DNA from: Roseiarcus sp035656495
GTDB lineage: Bacteria; Pseudomonadota; Alphaproteobacteria; Rhizobiales; Beijerinckiaceae
NCBI GenBank assembly: GCA_035656495.1
Contig: DASRSL010000236.1
Span: 1-33,629, forward strand
Reading direction: 5' to 3'
Length of the DNA: 33,629 nucleotides
Positions 26,560-33,629 of the stretch are shown one piece after another. The position numbers and the translations under genes were made by a program. Positions within the stretch are counted from its first letter, which is position 1. Every line of letters begins with the position of its first letter. The notes under the pieces are model-generated. The model did no database searches and was not told the origin of the DNA. It saw nothing but the letters and a program-made list of their open reading frames with translations.

Positions 26560-26859
26560 ATGCCTGTCGACGCGCCCCGAGCCCGCCGAAAGAAGAAATG
26601 GTCTGCGGAAGTCACCTCCCGCTCCGATGCGCTCGATCTGGAGGAAGGGGTCTTCACGAGAAGCGCGAAGCAGATCGCGCGATCGCTCAAGCGTTCCGCG
26701 CAGGCGAGCCCGCGCCGCAAGTCGACCCCGTTTCGCTCGGCCATGTCGATGCTCAATCTCTACATCAACCGCGCCGGCCGTAACCTTCCTCCGCGTCGCA
26801 AGCGGACCCTCGAGGCGGCGAAGAGTAAGCTGCGTGAACTGTTCGGCCGCAAGGCGTGA
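26560..26859 (+). CDS. DUF3175 family protein
   Basis: A 99-residue, lysine/arginine-rich protein. The conserved DUF3175 landmarks are all visible in order: K-K-W-S-A-E-V, then A-L-D-L-E-E-G-V-F, S-L-K-R-S-A, R-S-A-M-S-M-L, Y-I-N-R-A-G, and a C-terminal A-K-x-K-L-R-E-L-F. The strong positive charge is compatible with nucleic-acid binding, but the function is unknown. The ATG at 26560 follows CCGGAG by 9 bases; a TTG at 26551 would overlap that site. Confidence 0.88.
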   Translation: MPVDAPRARRKKKWSAEVTSRSDALDLEEGVFTRSAKQIARSLKRSAQASPRRKSTPFRSAMSMLNLYINRAGRNLPPRRKRTLEAAKSKLRELFGRKA

Positions 26860-26958
26860 CAGTCGCAAGGACGCCAGGCATGTCGAAGACCCGGTCCCGG
26901 ATGACGCGTCGACGAAAAACGCTCGCAACTCCGCGACGAGAGACATTGGAGAGGCCGT

Positions 26959-27141
26959 ATGAGCCGAGTCCCTAGGCCCGGCAGAAAGGACGCCAGCGCG
27001 CCGGAACGGCACGAGCCGGATCGCGATAAGCGCCAGCCCTACGCCAAGGAGCACGAGGAATATTCCGGAGCCGGCGTCGTCCGCCCCCCGGAGGAGAAAA
27101 CCGTCAAGCGCGACGAGTCTCGCCCGCCGCGCAAGCCGTAA
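26959..27141 (+). CDS. Small charged, probably disordered protein
   Basis: 60 residues, almost without hydrophobic amino acids and rich in R, K, E, D and P. An excellent ribosome-binding site (GGAGAGG) precedes the ATG, which is the main reason to accept it as a gene. It has no recognisable domain. It ends 3 bases before the stop codon of the convergent DJ-1/PfpI gene. Confidence 0.6.
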   Translation: MSRVPRPGRKDASAPERHEPDRDKRQPYAKEHEEYSGAGVVRPPEEKTVKRDESRPPRKP

Positions 27142-27144
27142 TCG

Positions 27145-27708
27145 CTATTCGCCGGCCCGGCGCCGTCCGCCCGTATTCTCGATCTGCTCGGCGATCGCCC
27201 CGACGAATGCCGGCAGATCGTCGGGGTTGCGGCTGGTGACAAACCTTCCGTCAACCACGGCCTGCTCGTCGACCCAATCCGCGCCGGCGTTCTCGACATC
27301 CTTGCGGATCGACTTATACGACGTCATCCGGCGACCCTCGACGGCGTCGGCCTGCACAAGGAGCCAAGGGCCGTGACATACGGCGGCGACAAGCTTGTCG
27401 CTGTCGACGAAGGCCTTGACAAGGAGCATGGCGTCTGAGTCGATCCGCAGCTTGTCCGGACTGATGACGCCGCCGGGGATGACAAGCGCGTCGTAGTCGT
27501 CGGGCTTGGCGTCGGCAATCTTGAGGTCCGCCGGCTGCACCTGGCCCCAGTCGGTGAAATTCCAGGCGCGTATGGCCCTTCCGGTCGGCGTGGCCACCTG
27601 GACCCGCGCGCCCTTCTTGCGCAGTTCGTCGCGGGGCGTCGTGAGCTCGAGTTGTTCGACGCCGTCGGTGCATATGATGAGGATTCGGGCATCCTGAATC
27701 TTGGGCAT
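27145..27708 (-). CDS. DJ-1/PfpI family protein (YhbO/PfpI type)
   Basis: A 187-residue cytoplasmic protein of the DJ-1/PfpI superfamily. The nucleophile elbow A-V-C-H-G-P gives C111 and H112. The conserved acid is E18 in D-G-V-E-Q-L-E-L, and the D-A-L-V-I-P-G-G strand is at 73-80. Members are annotated as cysteine proteases, chaperones or deglycases/glyoxalases and are linked to stress; the activity of this group is debated. The start at 27708 is preceded by AAGGAG; the longer upstream frame lacks the fold. It is divergent from the UdgX gene over 133 bases. Confidence 0.93.
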   Translation of the reverse strand: MPKIQDARILIICTDGVEQLELTTPRDELRKKGARVQVATPTGRAIRAWNFTDWGQVQPADLKIADAKPDDYDALVIPGGVISPDKLRIDSDAMLLVKAFVDSDKLVAAVCHGPWLLVQADAVEGRRMTSYKSIRKDVENAGADWVDEQAVVDGRFVTSRNPDDLPAFVGAIAEQIENTGGRRRAGE

Positions 27709-27841
27709 GGAGAGGCTCCTTCGCGCGCCTCTCGGCCAACGGGCGCATGCTGAAATTGTTCCTGTCGCCGGCTCAGGCGAGCGGAACCGAAGCGAGCCTC
27801 CTGGACTTGTTTCATAACGTGACACCGCGGCAGGAAGCAGG

Positions 27842-28483
27842 ATGACAGGCGATAAGTCCGCTCAGATCGAGGCCCTGCGGCGTGAGGCCGCCGGCTGCCG
27901 CGCCTGCCCCTTGTGGAAGAACGCGACACAGACCGTGTTTGGCGAAGGGCCGCAGGAAGCGGACATATTCTTCGTCGGCGAGCAGCCAGGCGACCGGGAG
28001 GACCGGGCCGGGCATCCGTTCGTCGGGCCGGCCGGCGGCATCCTGGACAAGGCGCTCGAGGAGGCGGGGATCGACCGGAAGCGGGTCTATGTCACGAACG
28101 CAGTCAAGCATTTCAAGTTCGAGCCGCGCGGCAAGCGGAGATTGCACAAGAAGCCGAACGCGGGGGAGATCGACGTCTGCAAGCGATGGCTCCTTGGTGA
28201 GATCGACATCTTGAAGCCGCGCCTCATTGTGGCCATGGGCTCCACCGCCGTCCAGAGCCTTGTCGGGCGGCCGACCCCGATCGGCAGGAATCGCGGCGCC
28301 ACACTCACTCTCGTCAACGGGCTTCGCGTGTTCGTGACCGTCCACCCCTCTTCGCTTCTCCGCGTGCCGGACGAGGCGGACAAGCGGGCCGCCTACGCGC
28401 GCTTCGTGAAGGACCTTCGCGCGCTCCGCGCGCTGGCCGCGGAAAGCGAACGCGCCGGCGCGCCGCAGGCGGCCGCTCAGTGA
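27842..28483 (+). CDS. udgX: UdgX-type uracil-DNA glycosylase
   Basis: A family-4-related uracil-DNA glycosylase, 213 residues. Motif A is G-E-Q-P-G-D-R-E-D at 46-54 and the C-terminal H-P-S-S motif is at 168-171. The diagnostic UdgX insertion K-R-R-L-H at 98-102 follows K-H-F-K-F-E-P-R-G; its histidine (H102 here, H109 in the Mycobacterium smegmatis enzyme) forms a covalent bond with the abasic site, so UdgX stays locked on the DNA. Fe-S ligands C19, C22 and C113 are visible, and H90 stands where ordinary family-4 enzymes have a cysteine. It is divergent from the DJ-1/PfpI gene. Confidence 0.9.
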   Translation: MTGDKSAQIEALRREAAGCRACPLWKNATQTVFGEGPQEADIFFVGEQPGDREDRAGHPFVGPAGGILDKALEEAGIDRKRVYVTNAVKHFKFEPRGKRRLHKKPNAGEIDVCKRWLLGEIDILKPRLIVAMGSTAVQSLVGRPTPIGRNRGATLTLVNGLRVFVTVHPSSLLRVPDEADKRAAYARFVKDLRALRALAAESERAGAPQAAAQ

Positions 28484-28544
28484 ACATTGGGGCCCGGTTC
28501 GGCGCCGTTCGCTCCGTATCTCCATGATCGCGTCCGCCCTCAAC

Positions 28545-28712
28545 CTACAAGTCAGCCGGCTGGGGGATCGCGAGCCCTTCTATGGAAGGCAGAAACTCGG
28601 CTCCGCACCTCACGGCAAAATCGCGGAAGGCGCAGGCGGCGGGGGAGCAGGCCCGGTCAGTCCGGTTTATCACATACCACTGGCGCAAGATCGGCGGCCC
28701 CTCGACGTCGAG
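28545..28712 (-). pseudogene. cbbR: 3' remnant of a CbbR-type LysR regulator gene
   Basis: The minus strand reads L-D-V-E-G-P-P-I-L-R-Q-W-Y-V, later S-P-A-A-C-A-F-R-D-F and G-A-E-F-L-P, then a stop at 28545. This is the pattern of the C-terminal 55 or so residues of CbbR (as I recall it: E-G-L-P-x-x-R-Q-W-x-V-V ... L-P-A-A ... F-L-P). CbbR activates Calvin-cycle operons. The helix-turn-helix and most of the effector domain (roughly 250 codons) are missing: the frame runs straight into the phosphoribulokinase remnant at about 28713-28718. Assignment is by pattern recall; a related LysR protein is possible, but the neighbouring cbb genes favour CbbR. Confidence 0.7.
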
Positions 28713-28717
28713 GCAGG

Positions 28718-29143
28718 GCCGGCACGACATCGGTCAAGAAGACCTTCGAGCAGATCTTTCGCCGCGAGAAGATCAGCCCCGGTCTACATTGAGGGCGACG
28801 CCTTCCATCGGTGGAATCGCCTGGAAATGCGGGAGCAGATGAAGCAGCCGCAGCCCGGCGCGACCACCACAACAGCCACTTCGGGTCCGAGGCCAATCTC
28901 TTCGAGGAGCTCGAGACGACGTTCCGCGACTATTCCGAGACCGGCGTCGGACGCACGCGAGCCTATGTGCATGACGCGGACGAGGCGGAACTGCATGGTT
29001 CGCCGCCGGGGACCTTCACCCCCTGGAGCCGCGCCAATTCGATCGTGATCCCGGGCGGGAAGTTGGACATCGCAATGCAGCTGATCCTCACGCCGATGAT
29101 CCTCAAACTCGTCGAACGCCGCCGGCGCGCGCTTCGCGCCTGA
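28718..29143 (+). pseudogene. cbbP: Broken phosphoribulokinase gene (frameshifts plus internal deletion)
   Basis: Phosphoribulokinase makes ribulose-1,5-bisphosphate, the CO2 acceptor of the Calvin cycle. Three frames together spell it. A-G-T-T-S-V-K-K-T-F-E-Q-I-F-R-R-E is the end of the P-loop and helix 1 (28718 onward). V-Y-I-E-G-D-A-F-H-R-W-N-R follows after a +1 shift near 28777-28782. S-H-F-G-S-E-A-N-L-F-E-E-L-E and Y-S-E-T-G-V-G-R-T-R-A-Y-V-H-D follow after a second shift near 28841-28845. P-G-T-F-T-P-W then jumps in frame to S-R-A-N-S-I-V-I-P-G-G-K-L-D at 29024-29030, omitting roughly 120 residues of the family's 290, including the catalytic core. The first dozen codons are also lost. 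It cannot encode an active enzyme. Confidence 0.9.
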
Positions 29144-29228
29144 GCCTTCAGGAAGGTCCCCCGACGCCGCTTGAAAAAGGCCGTCGATCTCGACGAAAAT
29201 ACGCATCGCAGCAAGAGGCAAAGTCGAA

Positions 29229-29915
29229 ATGAGCGCACATCAGCCCGTCGCGATCGCGCCGTCGATCCTGTCGTCCGATTTTTCCAAGCTCGCCCAGGAG
29301 GTCCGCGACATCGCCGCGGCCGGCGCCGACTGGATCCACCTCGACGTGATGGACGGGCATTTCGTGCCCAACATCACCTTCGGACCGCCGGTCGTCGCCG
29401 CGCTTCGGCCCCACAGCGACAAGGTCTTCGACTGCCATCTCATGATCGAGCCCTGCGACCCTTACCTCGAGGCCTTCGCCCAGGCGGGATGTGACCGCAT
29501 CACCGTCCATGCCGAGGCGACCCGCCATCTCGACCGCTCCCTGCACGCGATCCGCGAGCTCGGCAAGAAGGCCGGGGTTGCGCTCAATCCGGCGACGCCC
29601 GAGAGCGCGATCGAATATGTGCTCGACCGGCTCGACCTCGTCCTGGTCATGACCGTCAACCCTGGCTTCGGCGGGCAGACGTTCATCCCGGCGACGGTGG
29701 ACAAGATCGCGCGGGTGAAGAAGCTGATCGGCGACCGCGACATCCGCATCGAGGTCGACGGGGGCATTGCGCCCGAGACCGCGCCGCTCGTCGTCCGCGC
29801 CGGCGCCGACGTTCTGGTCGCCGGCTCGCACGTCTTCAACGGCGGGCCGTCGGCCTACGCCGCCAACATCGCCGCTATCCGGGCGAGCGCCGGAGCGAAG
29901 GCCCGGGCGGCTTGA
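29229..29915 (+). CDS. rpe: Ribulose-phosphate 3-epimerase
   Basis: The enzyme interconverts ribulose-5-phosphate and xylulose-5-phosphate in the pentose phosphate and Calvin cycles; cytoplasmic TIM barrel of 228 residues. It opens with I-A-P-S-I-L-S-S-D-F, and the metal ligands are in W-I-H-L-D-V-M-D-G-H-F-V-P-N and D-C-H-L-M-I. M-T-V-N-P-G-F-G-G-Q and I-E-V-D-G-G-I are the remaining signatures, so it looks intact. AGAGG precedes the ATG. In many alphaproteobacteria this gene (cbbE) closes the cbb operon after cbbF, P, T and A; here it follows directly on the broken cbbP, and was presumably kept because the pentose phosphate pathway still needs it. Confidence 0.97.
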   Translation: MSAHQPVAIAPSILSSDFSKLAQEVRDIAAAGADWIHLDVMDGHFVPNITFGPPVVAALRPHSDKVFDCHLMIEPCDPYLEAFAQAGCDRITVHAEATRHLDRSLHAIRELGKKAGVALNPATPESAIEYVLDRLDLVLVMTVNPGFGGQTFIPATVDKIARVKKLIGDRDIRIEVDGGIAPETAPLVVRAGADVLVAGSHVFNGGPSAYAANIAAIRASAGAKARAA

Positions 29916-30034
29916 CCGGGCGGCGTCCGGTTTGGCGACGCGCCCAGGATTTCACGTTGGTCAGGCCAGCGTCCGCTGGACGGGATCGCCCAAGGGCGGC
30001 GCTTCGTTGCTGCGACGGGCGACGATGATGGCGC

Positions 30035-30979
30035 TTACCCGTTCGGCAGGTTGCGCGCCAGCGCCTCGAGCACCGCCATCCTGACCGCGACGCCCATCTC
30101 GACTTGTTCGCGGACAAGCGATTGCGCGCCGTCGGCGACAGCCGTGTCGATCTCGACGCCGCGGTTCATCGGCCCGGGATGCATGACCAGGGCCCCGGGC
30201 TTCGCCCAGGCGAGCTTCTCGGAATCGAGGCCGAAATAGCGGAAATATTCCTTGAGCGAAGGAACGAAGGCGCCGCTCATCCGCTCGCGCTGCAGGCGCA
30301 GCATCATGACAATGTCTGCGTCCCTGAGTCCGTTGCGCATGTCATGGGCGACCTCGACGCCCATCCGGTCGACGCCGGCGGGCATGAGCGTGGAGGGGCC
30401 GACGACGCGCACATAGGCGCCGAGCTTGCCGAGCAGAAGAATGTTCGAGCGGGCGACACGCGAATGCGAAATATCGCCGCAGATGGCGACGGTGAGACCT
30501 TCGATGCGGCCAAGATTGCGGCGGATCGTCAATGCGTCGAGCAGCGCCTGGGTCGGGTGCTCATGCGCGCCGTCGCCGGCGTTGACCACCGAGCAGTCGA
30601 CTTTTCGCGCGAGCAGGGACACGGCTCCCGCCGCATGGTGGCGGACGACGAGAATGTCCGGCCGCATCGCGTTCAGCGTCGTTGCGGTGTCGATCAGCGT
30701 CTCGCCCTTTTTGACGCTCGAGGCGGAGACGGCCATGTTCATCACGTCTGCCCCGAGCCGCTTGCCGGCGAGCTCGAAAGAGGATTGCGTGCGGGTCGAG
30801 GGCTCGAAAAACAGATTGATCTGGGTGCGGCCGCGCAAGGTGGCGCGCTTCTTCTCCACTTGGCGGGAGATGGCGACCGCTTCGTCAGCGAGGTCGAGGA
30901 GCGCGACGATCTCCTCGCGCGACAGGTGCTCGATGCCGAGCAGGTGGCGCTGGGAAAAGACGGGCGAGTCGGCCGGCAT
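30035..30979 (-). CDS. pyrB: Aspartate carbamoyltransferase catalytic subunit
   Basis: PyrB condenses carbamoyl phosphate with aspartate in the first committed step of pyrimidine synthesis; cytoplasmic, 314 residues. The carbamoyl-phosphate loop F-E-P-S-T-R-T is at about 58-64, with V-K-K-G-E-T, D-G-A-H-E-H-P-T-Q-A-L-L-D, D-I-S-H-S-R-V-A-R-S-N and the aspartate-domain motif H-P-G-P-M-N-R-G-V-E all in place. Many bacteria have pyrC (active or pseudo-DHOase) directly downstream, but here the downstream neighbour is the convergent rpe. The N-terminal M-P-A-D-S-P-V-F is the only good start. No PyrR-type leader was seen upstream. Confidence 0.96.
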   Translation of the reverse strand: MPADSPVFSQRHLLGIEHLSREEIVALLDLADEAVAISRQVEKKRATLRGRTQINLFFEPSTRTQSSFELAGKRLGADVMNMAVSASSVKKGETLIDTATTLNAMRPDILVVRHHAAGAVSLLARKVDCSVVNAGDGAHEHPTQALLDALTIRRNLGRIEGLTVAICGDISHSRVARSNILLLGKLGAYVRVVGPSTLMPAGVDRMGVEVAHDMRNGLRDADIVMMLRLQRERMSGAFVPSLKEYFRYFGLDSEKLAWAKPGALVMHPGPMNRGVEIDTAVADGAQSLVREQVEMGVAVRMAVLEALARNLPNG

Positions 30980-31078
30980 GCGGGCCCGAGCCTATATGCG
31001 CCGGCCCCGCGGCCGGCAAGCGGCTCTCCGAAGAAGGCGGATGGGATGCGGGGTGAGATCAGGTCTCTCTGCCCCACT

Positions 31079-31339
31079 TCATTGACGAGAAAACAGCCTC
31101 AGCCACGGGGCCAAGTGGAGGGCGCTCATCAGCAGATACATCACCGCCATTCCGCTCATCGACAATGGAGCTTGCGTCGCCGAGCAGACCATGTGCGCCT
31201 GGCCGCCGAAGAAAATAGTCCACAGCGCCATGAGCGCAAAAGTCGGCGCGGCGGCGAGGCCGAGCCGGCCCGCCATATCGGGAGCGGCCACGCCGCTCCC
31301 GTCACAGTTCTCGGCGTCGTGACCCGCGATCTGTGACAT
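31079..31339 (-). CDS. Small membrane protein of unknown function
   Basis: 86 residues with two predicted membrane segments: T-F-A-L-M-A-L-W-T-I-F-F-G-G, and M-S-G-M-A-V-M-Y-L-L-M-S-A-L-H-L near the C-terminus. The N-terminal 28 residues are soluble and contain a single cysteine. The ATG at 31339 lies 7 bases after the stop of the DUF899 gene; a GTG at 31354 that would overlap that stop is an alternative, and neither has a strong ribosome-binding site. The close spacing suggests co-expression with the DUF899 protein. No family was recognised. Confidence 0.65.
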   Translation of the reverse strand: MSQIAGHDAENCDGSGVAAPDMAGRLGLAAAPTFALMALWTIFFGGQAHMVCSATQAPLSMSGMAVMYLLMSALHLAPWLRLFSRQ

Positions 31340-31346
31340 CGGCGCA

Positions 31347-32111
31347 TCAGCCACGGCCGTACTCGTCGTGACGACGCCACCATATGCCCTGCTCGTTACG
31401 GCCCTTCGGCGCGCGGTCGAGCCACTGATAGGCTCCCCAGAGACCGTCCAGTCCGCGCGCATAGGTCGAATAGGTGTGATAGACGACGCCATCTTCGAGC
31501 GCGAACGCGCTCATGCCCGGCCTGTCACGCCGGTAGGTCGCAACGTCTGTGCCGCAGGTCGCCGCAAGCTGAGCGACGGGCGGCGGAACGGGGTTCATAT
31601 CCATTGCGTGGGAGCCACGCGCGTAATTGTATTCGACGGGCCCTTCCTTCTCCTGCGCCTCGGTGAAGGAAACATTGAAGTCGAAGTTGAAGTCCCCACC
31701 GTGCGACGACGCCCAGGGGAAGGTCCAGCCCATGCGCTCCTTGTAGGCCTTGAGCTTGGCCAGGGCCGCACGCGAAACCGCCGTCAGCGTGACATCGTGG
31801 TTGGCGAGGTGGACGGCAAAGCCGTTGAAACCGTCAGCGATCATCGAGCAGGACGGGCAGCCGGCCTTGTAGTCAGGCCCGAACATGAAGTGGTACACGA
31901 GAAGCTGTGAACGGCCGTCAAACAGGTCCTTGAGCGCCTTGCCGCCAGTCTCGGTTTCGAACGTGTAGGTCTTGTCGATCCGGACCCAAGGCAGCCGCTG
32001 GCGCAGACGAGCGAGCTCGTCGCCACGTCGCGTCAGGTCTTTCTCGGCGGCGAGCAAGTCGCGCCGCGCCTCCAGCCACTCTTCACGTGTTGCGGTCACA
32101 TGCGACGTCAT
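31347..32111 (-). CDS. DUF899 family thioredoxin-like protein
   Basis: A 254-residue protein whose layout matches DUF899. There is an N-terminal helical part (W-L-E-A-R-R-D-L-L-A-A-E-K-D), then F-M-F-G-P-D-Y-K-A-G-C-P-S-C-S-M with a CxxC pair C85/C88 in a thioredoxin-like fold. H-D-V-T-L-T-A-V-S-R-A follows, with a C-terminal F-A-L-E-D-G-V-V-Y-H-T-Y-S-T-Y-A-R-G. Redox activity is plausible from the CxxC but not established for the family. An AGGAGAG ribosome-binding site precedes the ATG. It is divergent from a helix-turn-helix regulator 123 bases away that may control it. Confidence 0.92.
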   Translation of the reverse strand: MTSHVTATREEWLEARRDLLAAEKDLTRRGDELARLRQRLPWVRIDKTYTFETETGGKALKDLFDGRSQLLVYHFMFGPDYKAGCPSCSMIADGFNGFAVHLANHDVTLTAVSRAALAKLKAYKERMGWTFPWASSHGGDFNFDFNVSFTEAQEKEGPVEYNYARGSHAMDMNPVPPPVAQLAATCGTDVATYRRDRPGMSAFALEDGVVYHTYSTYARGLDGLWGAYQWLDRAPKGRNEQGIWWRRHDEYGRG

Positions 32112-32234
32112 TTTTCTCTCCTTTCACTTCCTGAAGCGTCCACTGCGTGTCTGCGGTTTGCGGAGTCTTGATCATGGGATAGATTTACCGCCGACCATGG
32201 AAGCGCCGTGAGTGACAAATGTGTCGGGATTTGA

Positions 32235-33455
32235 ATGGACTCGCTGATTACCGCCGCTGCGCGGGCGCTTGCATCGGGCGATGCGCTAGGCGCGCTGAAC
32301 TACATTGCCCTGCGCGATGATCCGGCGGCTCTGGCGCTTCGCGGCATCGCGATGGCGCAGCTCGACGATTTCAGCCGCGCCAAGACATTGCTGCGGCGCG
32401 CCACTCTCGCCTTCGGCGCGCATGAGGCCGTCGCCCGCGCGCGTTGTGTGGTCGCTGAATCCGAGATCGCCCTCGTTTCGCGCGACCTCAACTGGCCGGC
32501 AAAGGCGCTCGACTCGGCAGCGAGCGTGCTTGAGCGGCGCGGCGACCGCGTCAACGCTGCGCATGCCCGCTATCTGGCGATCCGACGTCTGCTCCTGATC
32601 GGCCGTCTCGATCAGGCCGAGCGTCTGATTGAAAATTTCGATTCCGAGCCGCTGCCGACCGCCTCGCGCGCCGCATACAAACTGACCGTCGCCGGCATCG
32701 CGATCCGGCGCCTGCGGATCAAGGCGGCGCGGGCCGCGCTGAAGGAAGCCGAAAGCGTTGCGCGCGAAACCCGCATCCCCTCTCTTATGGCCGAAGTCGA
32801 AAGCGCGCTCCGTATCCTCGATGCGCACGCGGCGCGGCTTGTCGCACGCGGTGAAGAGCGACTTTTGCGGCTCGACGACATCGAAACATTGCTGGCCTCG
32901 AAGACGCTTGTCGTCGACGCTTGCCGCCACAGGGTCTGCCAATCTGGGCGCGTGATTTCTTTGGAGACGCGGCCGGTACTATTCGCCCTTGCCCGCACGC
33001 TTGCCGAGGCGTGGCCCGGCGCCGCTTCGCGAACTGTGCTGCTTGCACGGGCTTTTCGCGCCAAATACAGCGATGAATCGCATCGCGCTCGTTTGCGCGT
33101 CGAGATTGGTCGCCTGCGCAAGGCGCTAGGCGCGGCCGCCGGCATCGATGCGACCAAGGTCGGCTTTGCGCTCGCGCCGCGCCACGCCCGCGACGTCGCT
33201 ATCCTCGCGCCACCGACGGAGGAGGCGCATGGGACGGTGCTTGCCTTGCTAGGCGACGGCGAAGCATGGTCAAGTTCGGCGTTGGCGCTGGCGCTCAGCG
33301 TAAGTCAGCGGACAGTGCAACGCGCGCTCGACGATCTCACGGCGGACGGCAAGGTGCAGGCGATCGGTCGCGGCCGGGCTCGACGCTGGATGACGGCATT
33401 GGCGCCGGGTTTCCCGACGGCCTTGTTACTCCCTGCCGGGCCGCCGGCCGGCTAG
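32235..33455 (+). CDS. TPR-like/winged-helix transcriptional regulator
   Basis: 406 residues. Positions 1-210 are alanine-rich helical pairs like tetratricopeptide repeats (for example A-L-A-S-G-D-A-L-G-A-L-N-Y, and R-R-L-L-L-I-G-R-L-D-Q-A-E-R). About 225-315 resembles a winged-helix transcription-factor domain (E-T-R-P-V-L-F-A-L-A-R-T-L, then H-R-A-R-L-R-V-E-I-G-R-L-R-K-A-L). The last 70 residues contain a second helix-turn-helix (L-A-L-S-V-S-Q-R-T-V-Q-R-A-L-D-D-L). This architecture implies a DNA-binding regulator with a sensing or oligomerising TPR part. It is divergent from the DUF899/membrane-protein pair, its probable target. The ribosome-binding site is weak, so the start is moderately certain. 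Confidence 0.8.
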   Translation: MDSLITAAARALASGDALGALNYIALRDDPAALALRGIAMAQLDDFSRAKTLLRRATLAFGAHEAVARARCVVAESEIALVSRDLNWPAKALDSAASVLERRGDRVNAAHARYLAIRRLLLIGRLDQAERLIENFDSEPLPTASRAAYKLTVAGIAIRRLRIKAARAALKEAESVARETRIPSLMAEVESALRILDAHAARLVARGEERLLRLDDIETLLASKTLVVDACRHRVCQSGRVISLETRPVLFALARTLAEAWPGAASRTVLLARAFRAKYSDESHRARLRVEIGRLRKALGAAAGIDATKVGFALAPRHARDVAILAPPTEEAHGTVLALLGDGEAWSSSALALALSVSQRTVQRALDDLTADGKVQAIGRGRARRWMTALAPGFPTALLLPAGPPAG

Positions 33456-33629
33456 GATGTCGCCATGAGACGAGCTCTCATGAATGCGACGCGCTGGGCG
33501 GAGCTCCGCCGTCCATGGCAATAATGTACTGCGGACAGCGTCGGAGTGAAGGACCGCGCGCCCCGCGAAGGCTTTGCCGACCGGAACGCGAAGCCCGCCC
33601 GTATCGGCCGCGATCGCGAGAAGAGCCTC

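Noticed and set aside
28811..29143. A 110-codon open frame as a genuine small gene
   Set aside because: It is the 3' fragment of the broken phosphoribulokinase gene, entered out of frame from the preceding part and missing the catalytic core.
33464..33523. A 19-codon frame from ATG 33464
   Set aside because: It is too short, with no convincing ribosome-binding site beyond AGGATG and no recognisable sequence.
33428..33629. A minus-strand frame open to the right edge (ending R-R-P-G-R-E)
   Set aside because: It overlaps the 3' end of the regulator gene and has no recognisable motif; an open frame of 67 codons is common at this GC content. It could be the end of a real gene beyond the window.

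Overview
The window is GC-rich, gene-dense chromosomal DNA from an alphaproteobacterium, most likely a member of the Hyphomicrobiales (Rhizobiales). This rests on protein-family resemblance (ClpB, a Bkd complex, DUF3175 and UdgX-type proteins, and a Calvin-cycle remnant of the CbbR/CbbP/Rpe type) and on several hairpin-rich intergenic repeats of the kind common in that order. No species is claimed. I saw no rRNA, tRNA, CRISPR array, integrase or intact transposase.

Left part (1-9.6 kb): the chaperone gene clpB and a small DUF6489-like gene (minus strand), then a TetR-family regulator with a promoter/operator candidate upstream and a terminator downstream. A four-gene minus-strand operon follows, encoding a branched-chain 2-oxoacid dehydrogenase complex (E1-alpha, E1-beta, E2, E3). 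Two of its internal gaps hold hairpin-rich repeats.

Middle (9.7-19.3 kb): an exported dienelactone-hydrolase-like protein that probably starts at CTG, a Tat-exported protein-isoaspartate-methyltransferase-like protein, a HEAT-repeat protein with an N-terminal sliding-clamp-like motif QLDLF in a more AT-rich patch, a sugar oxidoreductase/isomerase pair, an NAD-dependent reductase, a small protein of unknown function, an L,D-transpeptidase and an MFS transporter.

Sugar locus (19.3-24.8 kb): an FGGY carbohydrate kinase divergent from a ribose-type ABC importer (binding protein, double ATPase, permease). The oxidoreductase/isomerase pair about 5 kb away may belong to the same catabolic theme; the substrate is not known.

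Right part (24.8-33.6 kb): hemC, an orphan terminator that may mark a small RNA, three small proteins, a DJ-1/PfpI protein, and a UdgX-type uracil-DNA glycosylase. Next comes what I consider the most informative stretch: a cbbR 3' remnant on the minus strand directly abuts a broken phosphoribulokinase gene carrying two frameshifts and an in-frame internal deletion, followed by an intact rpe. This looks like the scar of a lost Calvin-cycle operon. pyrB, a DUF899 protein with a small membrane protein, and a divergent TPR/winged-helix regulator end the window.
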